Shown here: in pieces, positions 1 to 64,000 of the stretch | Layout of the letters: the number at the start of each line of letters is the position of its first letter | Position numbering within the stretch: the first letter of the stretch is position 1 | Source of the DNA: Amorphochlora amoebiformis | Taxonomy: Eukaryota > Cercozoa > Chlorarachniophyceae | Length of the DNA stretch: 64,000 bases | NCBI GenBank assembly: GCA_054601695.1 | Contig: BAAHQB010000035.1 | Coordinates: forward strand, 868,001-932,000 | Reading direction: 5' to 3' | Position numbers and translations under genes: made by a program | The notes under the pieces: generated by a model | Databases searched by the model: none | What the model was told of the DNA's origin: nothing | Seen by the model: only the letters and a program-made list of their open reading frames with translations

Positions 1-29
1 TATATATATTGCAGTACTCTTATTCTCTC

Positions 30-22850
<22,821 letters not shown>

Positions 22851-23519
22851 TTAATGTCGCCGATGTTCCGGCACCCAATCGTTGTCGATAGAATATCTTC
22901 TCCGCTTCGCTCCCTTGGCATATCCTTCATACCCGTGAACCTGCGCATGCTCACGCCCACGCCCACGCCCACGACCACGTCCTCGACCCCCACGCCCACG
23001 CGCATGCCCACCCCCACGCCCACGCCCATTCCCACGCCCATTCCCACGCCCACGCGTATACCCACGCCCACGCCCAGAATCAAGTCCACGCTCATGCTCA
23101 TCCACACGCCCATGCCCATGATCTTGCCCTCCTACTGAGCTATTGTCGCGTTTATTAGGTCGCAGACTCGCAGCGTAACTCGCTCCATTCGGATCCTTCT
23201 CAGTGTGTGTCTTCTTCTTCTTTCGTTTCTTCTTCACTCGAATACGCTGATGGTTGATGCTTTTTTGGTTGCCTTCTTCCTCATCTCTCAACACCGCTTC
23301 TAGATCCGGAACAATGTAGTTCTTCGGGATTCTGCAACACACCTTAACATTGCCTTCCGAACGCTTAGACTCCTCGGAGCGGCTGCGAGCGAACGACACT
23401 CTTGGAACATAGCTCGAAGAGTGTACAGGTTCCTCTCTTGACTGAATTTCCGCCAGCCAACGGTCAAACTTGCCCTCCAGCAGGCTGAAGCGCTCGGCGA
23501 GGGTCATATTGTTCGACAT
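22851..23519 (-). CDS. Arg-Gly-repeat (RG/RGG-like) basic protein, single exon
   Basis: A continuous 222-residue frame from ATG at 23519. The N-terminal 25 residues are amphipathic ([20 protein letters not shown]). A lysine-rich block (KKKRKKKK) near residue 95 looks like a nuclear localisation signal. Residues of roughly 135-190 are alternating Arg-Gly, encoded by a 6-bp cgcccacgcccacgc-type repeat. The C-terminus is basic ([14 protein letters not shown]). RG/RGG tracts are known as RNA-binding and arginine-methylation sites, so an RNA- or chromatin-associated role is inferred; no catalytic domain is visible. It lacks the (TA)n introns that riddle its neighbours. Its start lies 157 bp from the start of the divergent VOC gene. 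Confidence 0.7.
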   Translation of the reverse strand: MSNNMTLAERFSLLEGKFDRWLAEIQSREEPVHSSSYVPRVSFARSRSEESKRSEGNVKVCCRIPKNYIVPDLEAVLRDEEEGNQKSINHQRIRVKKKRKKKKTHTEKDPNGASYAASLRPNKRDNSSVGGQDHGHGRVDEHERGLDSGRGRGYTRGRGNGRGNGRGRGGGHARGRGGRGRGRGRGRGREHAQVHGYEGYAKGAKRRRYSIDNDWVPEHRRH

Positions 23520-23676
23520 CTGTCTTATGAATTTTAGAAGATATACTAAGATATTGGATATTCGATATATGAGATATCGTATATATAATCGATATCCAAT
23601 CTAAGGTATTAGATATCCAACCCCGTCTTTTTAATCATAAGTTTTAGGTACCGATTCCGTTGTTGGGTTCCGAGCA
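23520..23676. promoter_or_regulatory. Shared intergenic region between divergent genes (RG-repeat / VOC)
   Basis: 157 bp separate the two start codons. It holds overlapping gatatc/atcgatat words (gatattcgatatatgagata, ataatcgatatccaat). It must carry the 5' leaders and core promoters of both genes. I cannot assign transcription starts. Confidence 0.55.
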
Positions 23677-42404
<18,728 letters not shown>

Positions 42405-42769
42405 CTCTAGTAACTGCCTAAGTTCCGAGGCCTGTTTGAGATGCCTGTGGGCGGTCGACATGCCAACACCAGCGATGCGCTAGTCACAGCGCGTTAGGAT
42501 TAATTTGTGGGACGGGCCATGATGCGAGGCGATGTACGTGTCCCAAGTTTTACTAGTTTTAACGGTACTGTATACGTTAATTTTGAATTCATCCATGAGG
42601 CTACACGTAGAAGATCCATAGATTCAACACCGTTTGGTCGCGTTCAAGAGACACATGCACAATTGTATAGCTTAATGACTCCAGATAGTCGGTATATACA
42701 TACATATAAATATATATATATATATGTATATATACTATGATTTATATATACATACATACACACATACAT

Positions 42770-42800
<31 letters not shown>

Positions 42801-42936
42801 TGTACATAAATATATAAAAATAAATAAATAAACATATATATATATATATATATAAATGTATGCATAAACAGTGTATTAAACACATATACGCACATATATA
42901 TATATATATATATATACATACTAATATATATGTATG

Positions 42937-42991
<55 letters not shown>

Positions 42992-43536
42992 GTACATATA
43001 TACTGTAACATATACATAGAGTGTTTACTTACATATGTACAGCTGTGTGGTGTGTGTGTGCGCGTGTACGTATGGTGTACGCACACACACACACATAGTG
43101 TACTATGATATATATTATATATATGTATATATACTACTAACCCTAACCCTTACTAGCTCCCCTAACCTAGCTAACCCTAAACTCTAACCCTAACTCCTAA
43201 CTCTAACCCTAACTCTAACCTTTACCTTCTTAACTCTCACCGTAACACCAACATCCCGAAACCCTAACCTTACCCTACACCCTAACTCTAACCCTAACAG
43301 CCTAACCCTAACAGCCTAACCCTAACCATAACAGCCTAACCCTAACCCGAACCCGAACAGCCTAACTCTAACCCTAACAGCCTTACTTAACACCCTAACC
43401 CTAACCCTAACCCCAACCCTAACCCTAACCCCAACCCTAAGTTCCCTAACCCTAACCCTAACCCTATATATATATATTGCAATATATATATATATATTAT
43501 TATTATCTAGATTGTTATTATATAATGGACAGTCTA

Positions 43537-43579
<43 letters not shown>

Positions 43580-43906
43580 ATATATATATATAATATGTAT
43601 GTGTATATATATTATATATATATACATATATATATATATATTATATATATACACTATGATCATTTTAACTAACATTTAAAAGTTTCATCATTCGAAAACC
43701 AAACCCAGGTAAAAAAAAATATAAATAACCCCCAAAAAAAAAAAAAAAAAAATAAGAAAAAAAAAACAGACTTCGGTCAAATTGAAAGCCAATGATGAAT
43801 GAAGAAACTTCTAAAAACTTTCAAAGTTAACAGCGTCCGAGTTTACAGCGTTCGTTCGGCCCCGCTTGATCGAGCCTGCACGATGCACTATTTCGCTCTC
43901 AAACAC
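42405..43906. other. Tail-to-tail intergenic region (VOC / B55)
   Basis: Begins with about 290 bp of ordinary sequence after the VOC stop, then (TA)n-rich sequence to 43135, the telomere-like tract 43137-43466, more (TA)n to 43665, and an A-rich stretch (43710-43770) before the B55 stop codon. I see no supported gene here. Confidence 0.6.
43137..43466 (+). repeat. Intergenic telomere-like (CCCTAA)n tract
   Basis: About 330 bp of degenerate CCCTAA with a repeated cctaaccctaacagcctaac variant. Unlike the other three long tracts, it lies between two convergent genes and not inside an intron. Confidence 0.85.
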
Positions 43907-44331
43907 TTAAGCGTAGGCATACCGACCCGGAGACTCCTCTGCTCTCGACCTCGAGTCGTCGTCAGGCCTTAGCTCATACACGTACACTGAATGCGAGGAC
44001 GCAACGGTGATAATATCCCTGCAAACAGGTCATCAGCGTGAGATATCGGAAAGGTTTACAACGATTAGATTAGAGGGCATACCTTTCATCGTGCCAGTCA
44101 ACGTGCAAGACCTTCCTACCGATCTCTGTCATCCTGGGCTTCTCAGCTCCGAGCACATCGTGCGCGTGTCGCGCTTGGAGCCATTTTTTACGTCCGTTGA
44201 TGAGGTCGTAGGCTACGAAGTAATCATCGTAGCTTCCCGTGACAACCTGGGGTTTTTTCGAGAGAGAAGTTCAGTTAGCATTGTGTGTGTGTGTGTGTGG
44301 GTAGAATGGAATGGTGTAATTGTGGTATGAG

Positions 44332-44372
<41 letters not shown>

Positions 44373-44374
44373 AT

Positions 44375-44430
<56 letters not shown>

Positions 44431-45625
44431 TATATACTGTGTGTGCGTGTGTATATACTATACCCCGGTAGCGTCACGGTTGACGGCAACCCTGAAATCA
44501 TCAACAAGGCAACCACTTGTGCAAAGGTCACTAAATTGCGAAGGATTCTGCTCATGAACGGTCATCTGGATTGAGAAACAGATAAGTGATTCTGTTTTCA
44601 AGTCAACAGTAACACGTTTTTTTTCAAACCGTTTTGGTGGGTCCCGTGGGCTTTCGAAGATCCCACAGACGTACATTTGAGAAACTTCGCGTTACGAGAG
44701 ACTGGAAGGATTAGAAAGGGGCTCAAAATGCGGAAAATTTGGCTGTGAGATTGTGTTTTTGAAATGCAATGTGTACGCAAAGACATTCATACATCACACG
44801 TGTTCGCCTATAATTTAGTTGAATAAAAGGATCAGATGGATTCTAATGAGTTTTTTCCGGGTCAGGGGAGGGGGGGGTTATGAGCTCTTACATAGCCGTC
44901 CAGAGCAAAGTCTGCGTCTGTGATACATTGAAGCTCTCGGATGACTTCAGGGGTCATATTGGGGAATCTAACGGATTATCGTAACCGGGGTCATATGTAT
45001 ATATATATATATATATATATATCTATACATGTAGTATACGGCTGTGCATATCATATACAACACGACATAAAAATTTGAATACTTCATCGGGCTATTGAGA
45101 ATAAGAGCCGGTTTATTCTGCATCAATCGCGCTCGAAGATCACAAACATTAATCTGGAAAAAATTAGGTAAATTCGACGCATCAGTCTCCCATGAACACA
45201 AACTTGCTTTCTGAAAAAAAAAAATAAAATAATAATAATAATATTTCGTAAAAACAAATCATACATCACCTCGTTCACGCTCGTGGTGTAGAGGAAGCGA
45301 TGGCATAGGAGTGGGTCAGCCTTGGCGGACGTAATGATTCTATTCACCTGATATCAAACACACGTGTGAGCACAAGCTCAGCAGGTCATCGAATGATTTG
45401 AAAACAAATGATGAAAACAGGGGAAGCGAACCTCGACGATGTCCTCCTGTTCGGGCAGATCGTCGATTAAGGTGAAGTGAGATTCGGGGCGTTCCAAATT
45501 CCACATGTTAAGCATAAGCTCATCGGCGGATATGAAAGTCTCGCCGTCGCTGAGGTCAATGTATGTGTGTATGAGTATGTGAATGGATGTTTGGATATGT
45601 GTTTGTTTGTATGTGTGTGTATATA

Positions 45626-45703
<78 letters not shown>

Positions 45704-45953
45704 CAAAAGCATGTATACATATTATATTTTCCCCCAATTTTCCATTTAATACATGCACATGTATCTATATATTCTGATACTATATATATATATATAACAT
45801 GTGTATAATATAATATATATATATATATATATAAATATATATATATAAATATATTATATATATATATATATATATGTATATCCTGCACTTAAAAAGATAA
45901 ATACATTCATTAAATCATAACATAGCACTACCTGAGAGTTGATAGGGAATGAA

Positions 45954-45992
<39 letters not shown>

Positions 45993-46063
45993 CCTGAGAG
46001 TTGATAGGGAATGAATGAAGAATCGTTGATGGCCCTGAACACAATTAGAATAGATCTTAGCTC

Positions 46064-46124
<61 letters not shown>

Positions 46125-46423
46125 TATATATATATTTTCTGGATTTACATATAATATATATATATAAAAATATATACACATATATATATATATATATACA
46201 TATATATTCTAGACTTCGCTGAATGTCTACTTTCGCGAATTCTTTCGATAGCACCGGGATAATCTGGGTCTGTTGTCCCTCCTGAGGTAAACAAATATTA
46301 TATATATATATATATATAATATGTATATATATACTTATAAATATACATACATATATATATATATATATTATATGTATATACATATGTATATATAGATATA
46401 TATTTATACATTTACATACATGA

Positions 46424-46456
<33 letters not shown>

Positions 46457-47224
46457 TATCAAGTGAGATCATATGTGATTTATACGAAACAAAATTCACA
46501 TGTATACGGACAACAAAGGCAAGAGAGCGGTAAGATAGGCGAGAATAACTAAAAAAAAAACTTTAGAATAGAGGCAACAGAGCGGTAAAATAGGCTAAAA
46601 TAGCTAAAAAAAAAAAACCTTTAGAATAGAGGCAAGAGAGCGGTAAATTAGTCGAAAATAACTAAAAAAAAAACCTTTCGAATCTCCTTCAGACGCCAGA
46701 GCTTAATAGTCTTCTCGTTCGTAGCGAGAACATGTAGGCTGCGGTTTTGACTGATAGCGACAACAACAGTTCAAGTAAGTGAGATACATCTATGCACCTG
46801 TATTCAAATATTTAAAACGGATTCTAAAAAATCGTAGGAATCTACGTAACACATCTCTTCCGATGCTAGCACTGTTTACGACTCAACGGTGTTTGTGGAT
46901 TCGATTTGATTACTTCTTGAGCCACTCGACTGCAATGATATTTGTGGGAATCCTGCGGCTGTACAAAGTGTCGAAGTCAGGGTGGTGAGATACGAACTCC
47001 TCGTAAAACTGGTATGGGTCCTCAATTTGGTCCTGGAGGAGTTAACGATGGTTAAGTTAACAATGGTTAAGTTAACAATGGTTAGGTTAACAATGGAAGA
47101 TTTTAGCGGGGATCTGGGCTTTTTTGCGTGGTGGGTATGTATATATGTTTATGTTTATACGGCTAATATTGATGTAAACATTATATATATATATATATAT
47201 AGTATATATATATATCATATACTA

Positions 47225-47255
<31 letters not shown>

Positions 47256-47263
47256 TATACTAG

Positions 47264-47315
<52 letters not shown>

Positions 47316-47707
47316 ACTCCATTACCCCACTCTCCGACGCGTCGAAGATGCCGATACGACCCTAATTTAAGCATCAAAGGTTGACTACACACTCTACATA
47401 ACACAACTAAAGAAAGACTCTATTTTATTCTCAGCATTCACCCATATCTATACAACAACACTTCCCAACAACCTATATATATATATATATATATATAGAT
47501 ATATGCGTATGTATGTGTTTATATTCTAAGTATATCAACGATTTTCGTTAATTCATGAGAAGGCACCGCCAGTGTTGACCCTAGCTCGTAATACCTGGCT
47601 ATCTCCAATCGCGATATAGTTTCCGCTGGGATCGAGCTGAAGTGATGTCACGTAGTCATCCTGGTTGGTGCTTCCCGCGACGGCGTCTGTGTAGGTGTTG
47701 ATTTTAG

Positions 47708-47742
<35 letters not shown>

Positions 47743-48191
47743 GTATATTTACATGTATTTGCATGTTTATGTGTATATATATATATGCACATCTTTAAAA
47801 AAAAAGCAACTTCGACCTCTAAAAGTGACTTTTATTTCGGGGGGGGGGGGGGGGGGGGTTGTTTAGAAACGGATACATACTCTCATCGGGTCCGATGGCT
47901 TGCACAAGCTGCCAGCTGAGTTTCTCATCAGAAATGGCAATATGGCGGACGTGAGCAGAGGTGAGTTCGACTGAGGCTGTGTATGTATTGGAAGTATTTT
48001 CGGTGGAACTTCGGGATTGTGTATGTTATAGTTGGAGAATGCATATGCTGAAATTTGGTGGACATGTTTAGTAATTTATGCATCGAATTTATGTACATAT
48101 TATATATACATATATATACATACATACATATACATATATATCAATATGTATAATATATATATATATATATATATATTTTATATATATATCA

Positions 48192-48224
<33 letters not shown>

Positions 48225-48454
48225 TTTATATATATATATACATATATATTATATATCTCATGGGTTAGGACCTTTGTGAGAAATTGTGTGAACTTTGATT
48301 TCCTCCTTTTTCTTCTCATCCACAAGAGGTATCGACTTGAACTAACATACATGTAATATAGCTTTATTAACATGTATGTACTCAAATGCATCAATACGTA
48401 TATGCATGGCTGTATTTGTATTATAGGTATATACATATACATATATATATTAAT

Positions 48455-48504
<50 letters not shown>

Positions 48505-48513
48505 ATATATAAA

Positions 48514-48553
<40 letters not shown>

Positions 48554-48786
48554 ATATGTATATGATATAACGTACGCGATGTGGATATAAATACAACCAC
48601 ACAATTGAAATGTATGGGATGTTTTTTCATTTATGTACACATTTTTATACATTATATACATATATATATATATATATATATTATATGTATATCTTTGTAC
48701 GTATACCACATATTTTAATATCATCATTACCTGCCTAGGAATTTATTGGTCACAATATATTATATATATATATTGTTATATATATG

Positions 48787-48840
<54 letters not shown>

Positions 48841-48848
48841 GTGTATAT

Positions 48849-48880
<32 letters not shown>

Positions 48881-49179
48881 ATGTATTATATCAAAATATA
48901 TTCATATATATTGTACAAAAGTCACACATCTTTTCATTATCATAACCTCTTCAGCTGGTGCTTGCTTAGGAATTTGTTTGGCCTTGACCTCGGGCTCATT
49001 CACGACTGGGCTGGGTGTGGGGGCAGTCTCTATGACGTTATTTTTAAGCCCTTTCTCGTCCTCTTTCGCGTCTTGAGCAGGAGTAAAATGTTGAATTCGA
49101 GGTGGTGGACTGTTTACCTTGTTGGATATACATAAATTGTAGGGTTTTGTGAATGGTATTACGTGTATATATACATGTA

Positions 49180-49238
<59 letters not shown>

Positions 49239-51162
49239 TTATGTATGTATGTAATATGAATCTATACATGTATTGTTAGAGGAGTGTTGAATTTGAGGTT
49301 TTGGATTGTGTACCTGGTTGTAGGTTTTGTGCATTGTATTAAGTATATATATATACATTATATAATGTTACCTTTTCGTCTTCAATCTTCTGTTGCTGTG
49401 GTTCTAGAGAGGCTTTCTTGTCAATCTTCGAACGTGCTTGAGAAGCAAACTTTCGGCCGAGTTGCTTCTGCTGCTGAGTCTCCTCTTTTAAACCCTCAAC
49501 ATAAGCTTGCATCTCTTCGACATTCTCCACAAAGCCTGTCTCCTCCGCACTATCGGATAAAGCGTATGTTTATGAACAGGCCAGAATCGCGCATTACAGG
49601 CTCCAACCTTAGTACGTCAAGGATGCTCGAACGCGAAACACTGACACGGTTTGATCTGGAGGTGACCACGCTGCCTCGACGACTCTTTTCGCCGGGTTTT
49701 TTCTTTGGCCGTTGAGAGTTTTTAGCTTTGCGTGTGACTTCCAGCTGCATAAGAGGATAGTTAGGATAACAGAGAAAGTCATGAGCACGATAGTGGTCAT
49801 ACATTTTCCTCAACATCCGGGTCGTCAAAGCAAGACCACGTTCTCTTCTGCTTCAGCTCTCCGCGGAGCATTTTTTTCGCCTGGGGGGGAATTTTCATTA
49901 GATTCTGGGATGAACGACATTGTTGCCTGTGGTGAGTTACTATCTCATGTCGTTGGCGAAGGTAGCCAAGCTCCTGCGTGGACATTACAAGGGAGCATAT
50001 GGAGTCTCGTCGCCGCCTGAAGATACAACAGACCCATTCTTTAATATGGCAGGCTTAGGTATATCGGAATGTTCCACCAAATTCGCCGACAGTCAGCCCC
50101 AAGGTACTCCATAACTGCTTTCTTAGCCTCCACTTCTTCAACCAGCGAGTCGCGGCGGGAAAATGCTAGCGATTCTGCGTCGACAGTCATGGATGCGGTC
50201 AATCGTTTCCACTCCTCCTACAAAAAGAAGGTTCAATTTCACGCTAGTTGAGAGGGATATCTACGCATAATCCACCTCTGTTGGCCACATTAGCTTCACC
50301 ATCTTCCACTGCTGTGTATTCTGCGCCCACACAGAGCCCCAGTTGCGGAATCTCCGCTTGATCTTCTGTGCCTCTGCAGTGATAGATAAAGTCAGCCATC
50401 AGGAATCATGCCATATGTATGATTTCAACAAGATCATAACGAGAGAGAAAATCGTTGGAAAATGTTGAGTCTCACCTATTTGGAATGTTAGACCGCTATG
50501 CCTCACGTCTCGTAGAATGTGCTTCAACGAATCATGTATCCCTGGAGGCTTTCCCTCCATGACCTGAGTATCGTCTGAGTTGGTAAATTTTGACAGATAG
50601 GCAGCATGTTTTACCTGCATGCACTCCGCTGTCTCGGCGTTGAAGTATATCATCCCACGCACCTTCAATCGAACCTGAAAAGATCACACAGGCTCGTTTT
50701 AAAATTCTTTAAAAAAAAAATGGTATGGCAACCTTGGTTTTAGCCTCTTCCGCCGTAATCTCGTCCGCCATAGTTTTGATTTCCTGAAAATCGTCATCAA
50801 ATAGTGCAACAAGTTATGGGGATGCTGAATGATCTGACCATGAGATTTGAGAAAACGTGGATGTTGAACCGAGTCTACAGACTAAAGTAAGTTTCTTGGT
50901 GATAGTCTCATACCTGGGCGTGCGAACTCCCCTTCAAGTCCACCTCGTCTCCAAAAACCAGCGTCGTCTTAGCGATCACACGAATTTTCTAATAACACAG
51001 CTCAAATTCACCGACGTGCGGAAGCTTCCGGGGGCCGAAAACAGATCCCTGCTGGACAACCTTCTTGGGGTTTAGAGACGACACGTAATTCAACGCGTCC
51101 TTCGCCGTCGGCTGGGAGCTCCCCGCCTGATGCCGGCGCCCCACGAAGGTTTTGGTGATCAT
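43907..51162 (-). CDS. PPP2R2: PP2A regulatory subunit B (B55/PR55, WD40) with long N-terminal extension
   Basis: 27 exons (5' to 3'): 51162-51061, 50988-50914, 50783-50733, 50674-50476, 50373-50276, 50217-50108, 50016-49941, 49880-49803, 49744-49608, 49549-49372, 49117-48947, 48341-48272, 47970-47881, 47686-47595, 47361-47326, 47032-46914, 46750-46675, 46281-46231, 46034-45994, 45549-45432, 45347-45270, 45153-45062, 44967-44892, 44701-44630, 44565-44464, 44246-44083, 44018-43907. They total 2664 nt, 887 aa. From about residue 455 it is B55: [105 protein letters not shown]55 directs PP2A to phospho-substrates in mitosis and signalling. Residues 1-455 have no domain I recognise ([22 protein letters not shown]; Lys/Gln-rich stretches). 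A split into two genes is possible, but every phase joins and no B55 start ATG is evident. The 51 nt after 50615 are either coding or a small intron. Confidence 0.87.
45926..45992 (-). repeat. Recent copy of the end of B55 exon 46034-45994 and its donor
   Basis: The sequence tacctgagagttgataggga + atgaatga occurs at 45991-46018 (exon end and donor on the minus strand) and again, identical, at about 45930-45957, with 32 bp of pure (TA)n between them. It is a one-copy, apparently fresh example of the exon-end duplication seen elsewhere. Confidence 0.9.
46510..46680. repeat. Three tandem 57-bp units in a B55 intron
   Basis: Units contain ggcaagagagcggtaaaata + ggc.aaaataactaaaaaaaaa + cctttagaataga. 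They abut the end of exon 46750-46675: on the minus strand the exon end and donor (cgaaaggttttttttt) are echoed as ctaaaggtttttttt in the downstream copies. Confidence 0.75.
47839..47860. repeat. Poly-G homopolymer of about 20 bases
   Basis: An uninterrupted G run in the short intron between B55 exons 47970-47881 and 47686-47595; on the sense strand it is poly-C. Its exact length is prone to sequencing error. Confidence 0.8.
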
Positions 51163-51323
51163 TCAGGGAGAAACAGGGATCCGCCACGATGGTGCAGCCG
51201 CCCGATTTTTTCTGTCTCCGGTACGCTCTCGGTGATGCCGGATAGTACCGGGTATTCCTGTATGCTGAAGTTTACCGGATATTAAACAGTCCACTCAGTG
51301 ACTCAGTCTCCGAGAATCCCCAC
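51163..51323. promoter_or_regulatory. Shared intergenic region between divergent genes (B55 / ankyrin)
   Basis: 161 bp between start codons. It is more GC-rich than the introns (ccgcccgattttttctgtct, ggtgatgccggatagtaccg) and free of (TA)n. It must include both promoters. Confidence 0.55.
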
Positions 51324-53708
<2,385 letters not shown>

Positions 53709-54400
53709 CCGGCTTCACAGAAAAATTGCTTCACTGAAATTTTCAAAACAGAATTTACGATATTGCTGGAAAGACCAGCATTCTAAGTACAAGGCTGGGT
53801 CGACGTCGATATACATCTCTCTCTTACCCACACAATTAATTGTAATTTGTAACTGTAAACTAGGCAAGTGTGTGAGTATAGCAAGGGCCGATCTAATAAA
53901 TACTAGAAATACTGGCCGCTGAATTAAATCGCGTTGTCTGTCCGTTATATACTCTAGTTTTAGTAGTTATACATGTATACACTATATACATGTATGTACT
54001 AGATGTATGATGGACCAAAAATACTAGTAGTGCACGGTCTAAAGATATAGTCCATCATCCCAGCGGCGCATGTGAGTCGAAGTTATACTTTAACCATTAA
54101 CAATACAACTTAAAAATTCAACACCAGATCTCGAGATTGACTAGACTAAAACTAGTAGAATTAGAGAAGACCCAGAAGATCTAGAAGATATATATATAGT
54201 ATTGAGTACCACTAGTCGATCTACCAGAAGACTAAACAAGAACTGATATAGTATTATCAATTTCCTAGATTTCTATAGATATATATACTCTACAAACAGC
54301 TTGACCTAATCTAGCTAGATGTGAAGGTACTATTACTAGTATATTATCTGGAAAATAGATTTCATGATCATATCAATATCTTGCCGGCAATGACCAGTTC

Positions 54401-61210
<6,810 letters not shown>

Positions 61211-61371
61211 CTTTCCTGTTCGTTGCAACCGAAGTCGTCTTTTACGTTCTCCCAGAAAAAACTCTAAATCCCGAAATATTCGAAAACTATATCCCTCATA
61301 TCTTAACAGTAATATCCAGTATATCCATCAATACTAATTAAAATTTCGGTAGTTCAATTTTTGAATTCGCG
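61211..61371. promoter_or_regulatory. Shared intergenic region between divergent genes (CFAP418 / EF-hand)
   Basis: 161 bp between the two start codons, free of (TA)n. It includes cgttgcaaccgaagtcgtct near one end and agttcaatttttgaattcgc near the other. It is the third head-to-head spacer of nearly identical length. Confidence 0.55.
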
Positions 61372-63432
<2,061 letters not shown>

Positions 63433-63439
63433 CATACAT

Positions 63440-63494
<55 letters not shown>

Positions 63495-63588
63495 ATATTT
63501 TTAATATATATATGATTAAATGAATAGATAGATATATATATATTATACTATTCAAATATTATAAAATGTTCATTTATGTGTTTCGTAT

Positions 63589-63636
<48 letters not shown>

Positions 63637-63702
63637 ACATATATATTCAAATACATACGTGCGTACATATTCATCATATACTACAAATATTTGCATGTAT
63701 GA

Positions 63703-63774
<72 letters not shown>

Positions 63775-63798
63775 ATACATATATTCATCTGCCGTAGG

Positions 63799-64000
63799 AA
63801 CGCTAAGGAGAGAGAAAATAGTGATTCTCAAAAGTATGAATCGAACTCTCAAAGCTCTAATACTGAAAGCTCGAAGGCTCTAAGCTCTAATACTGAAAGC
63901 TCGAAGGCTGTAAGCTCTAATACTGAAAGCTCGAAGGCTCTAACCTCTAATACTGAAAGCTCGAAGGCTCTAAGCTCTAATACTGAAAGCTCGAAGGCTC
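63799..64000 (+). CDS. Exon of a Ser/Asn/Glu-rich 10-residue-repeat protein, runs off the window
   Basis: After a possible acceptor (ctgccgtag at 63790-63798) the frame [18 protein letters not shown] is open and continues into at least five 30-bp repeats encoding [10 protein letters not shown] with small changes (V for L, T for S). The opposite strand is also open through the repeats but meets a stop at their edge, so plus-strand coding is favoured. No start is visible. It could be another exon of the gene ending at 63432, or a new gene, or a non-coding minisatellite. Confidence 0.4.

Overview
This is nuclear DNA of a eukaryote. About 13% of the 64 kb is coding, cut into roughly 90 small exons with GT-AG introns. 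Most intron and intergenic sequence is (TA)n microsatellite. The presence of a CFAP418 homologue points to a ciliated or flagellated organism, and (CCCTAA)n tracts point to a TTAGGG-type telomere repeat. The sequence alone does not let me name the lineage. The long Tyr-Ile and Arg-Glu/Ser-Leu open frames are translations of (TA)n and (GA/CT)n, not genes. I rebuilt the genes by joining short conserved exons so that every splice phase agrees and the total length is a multiple of three.

Layout: seven genes in strictly alternating orientation. (1) <90-21989 (+): 3' part of a coiled-coil protein gene, 25 exons, 647 aa visible. (2) 22851-23519 (-): single-exon RG-repeat protein, 222 aa. (3) 23677-42404 (+): membrane-anchored protein with two glyoxalase/VOC domains, 16 exons, 427 aa. 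(4) 43907-51162 (-): protein phosphatase 2A regulatory B subunit (B55) with a long novel N-terminal extension, 27 exons, 887 aa. (5) 51324 to about 53708 (+): ankyrin-repeat protein. (6) 54401-61210 (-): CFAP418 (C8orf37) homologue, 8 exons, 208 aa. (7) 61372-63432 (+): small secreted single-EF-hand protein, 5 exons, 151 aa. A hydrophilic 10-residue-repeat exon starts near 63799 and runs off the window. Start codons of the three head-to-head pairs are separated by 157, 161 and 161 bp, which suggests shared bidirectional promoters. The other junctions are tail-to-tail.

The unusual biology is in the introns. Many exons are surrounded by arrays of partial copies of themselves, each separated by (TA)n: copies of the exon start with its 3' splice site lie upstream, copies of the exon end with its 5' splice site lie downstream. 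Telomere-like CCCTAA tracts sit directly before three 3' splice sites in sense orientation, supplying repeated CTAAC branch-point-like motifs. A long GA/TC inverted repeat encloses one 50-nt exon, and a 10-nt micro-exon is present in nine copies. The genes have no obvious pathway link to one another.
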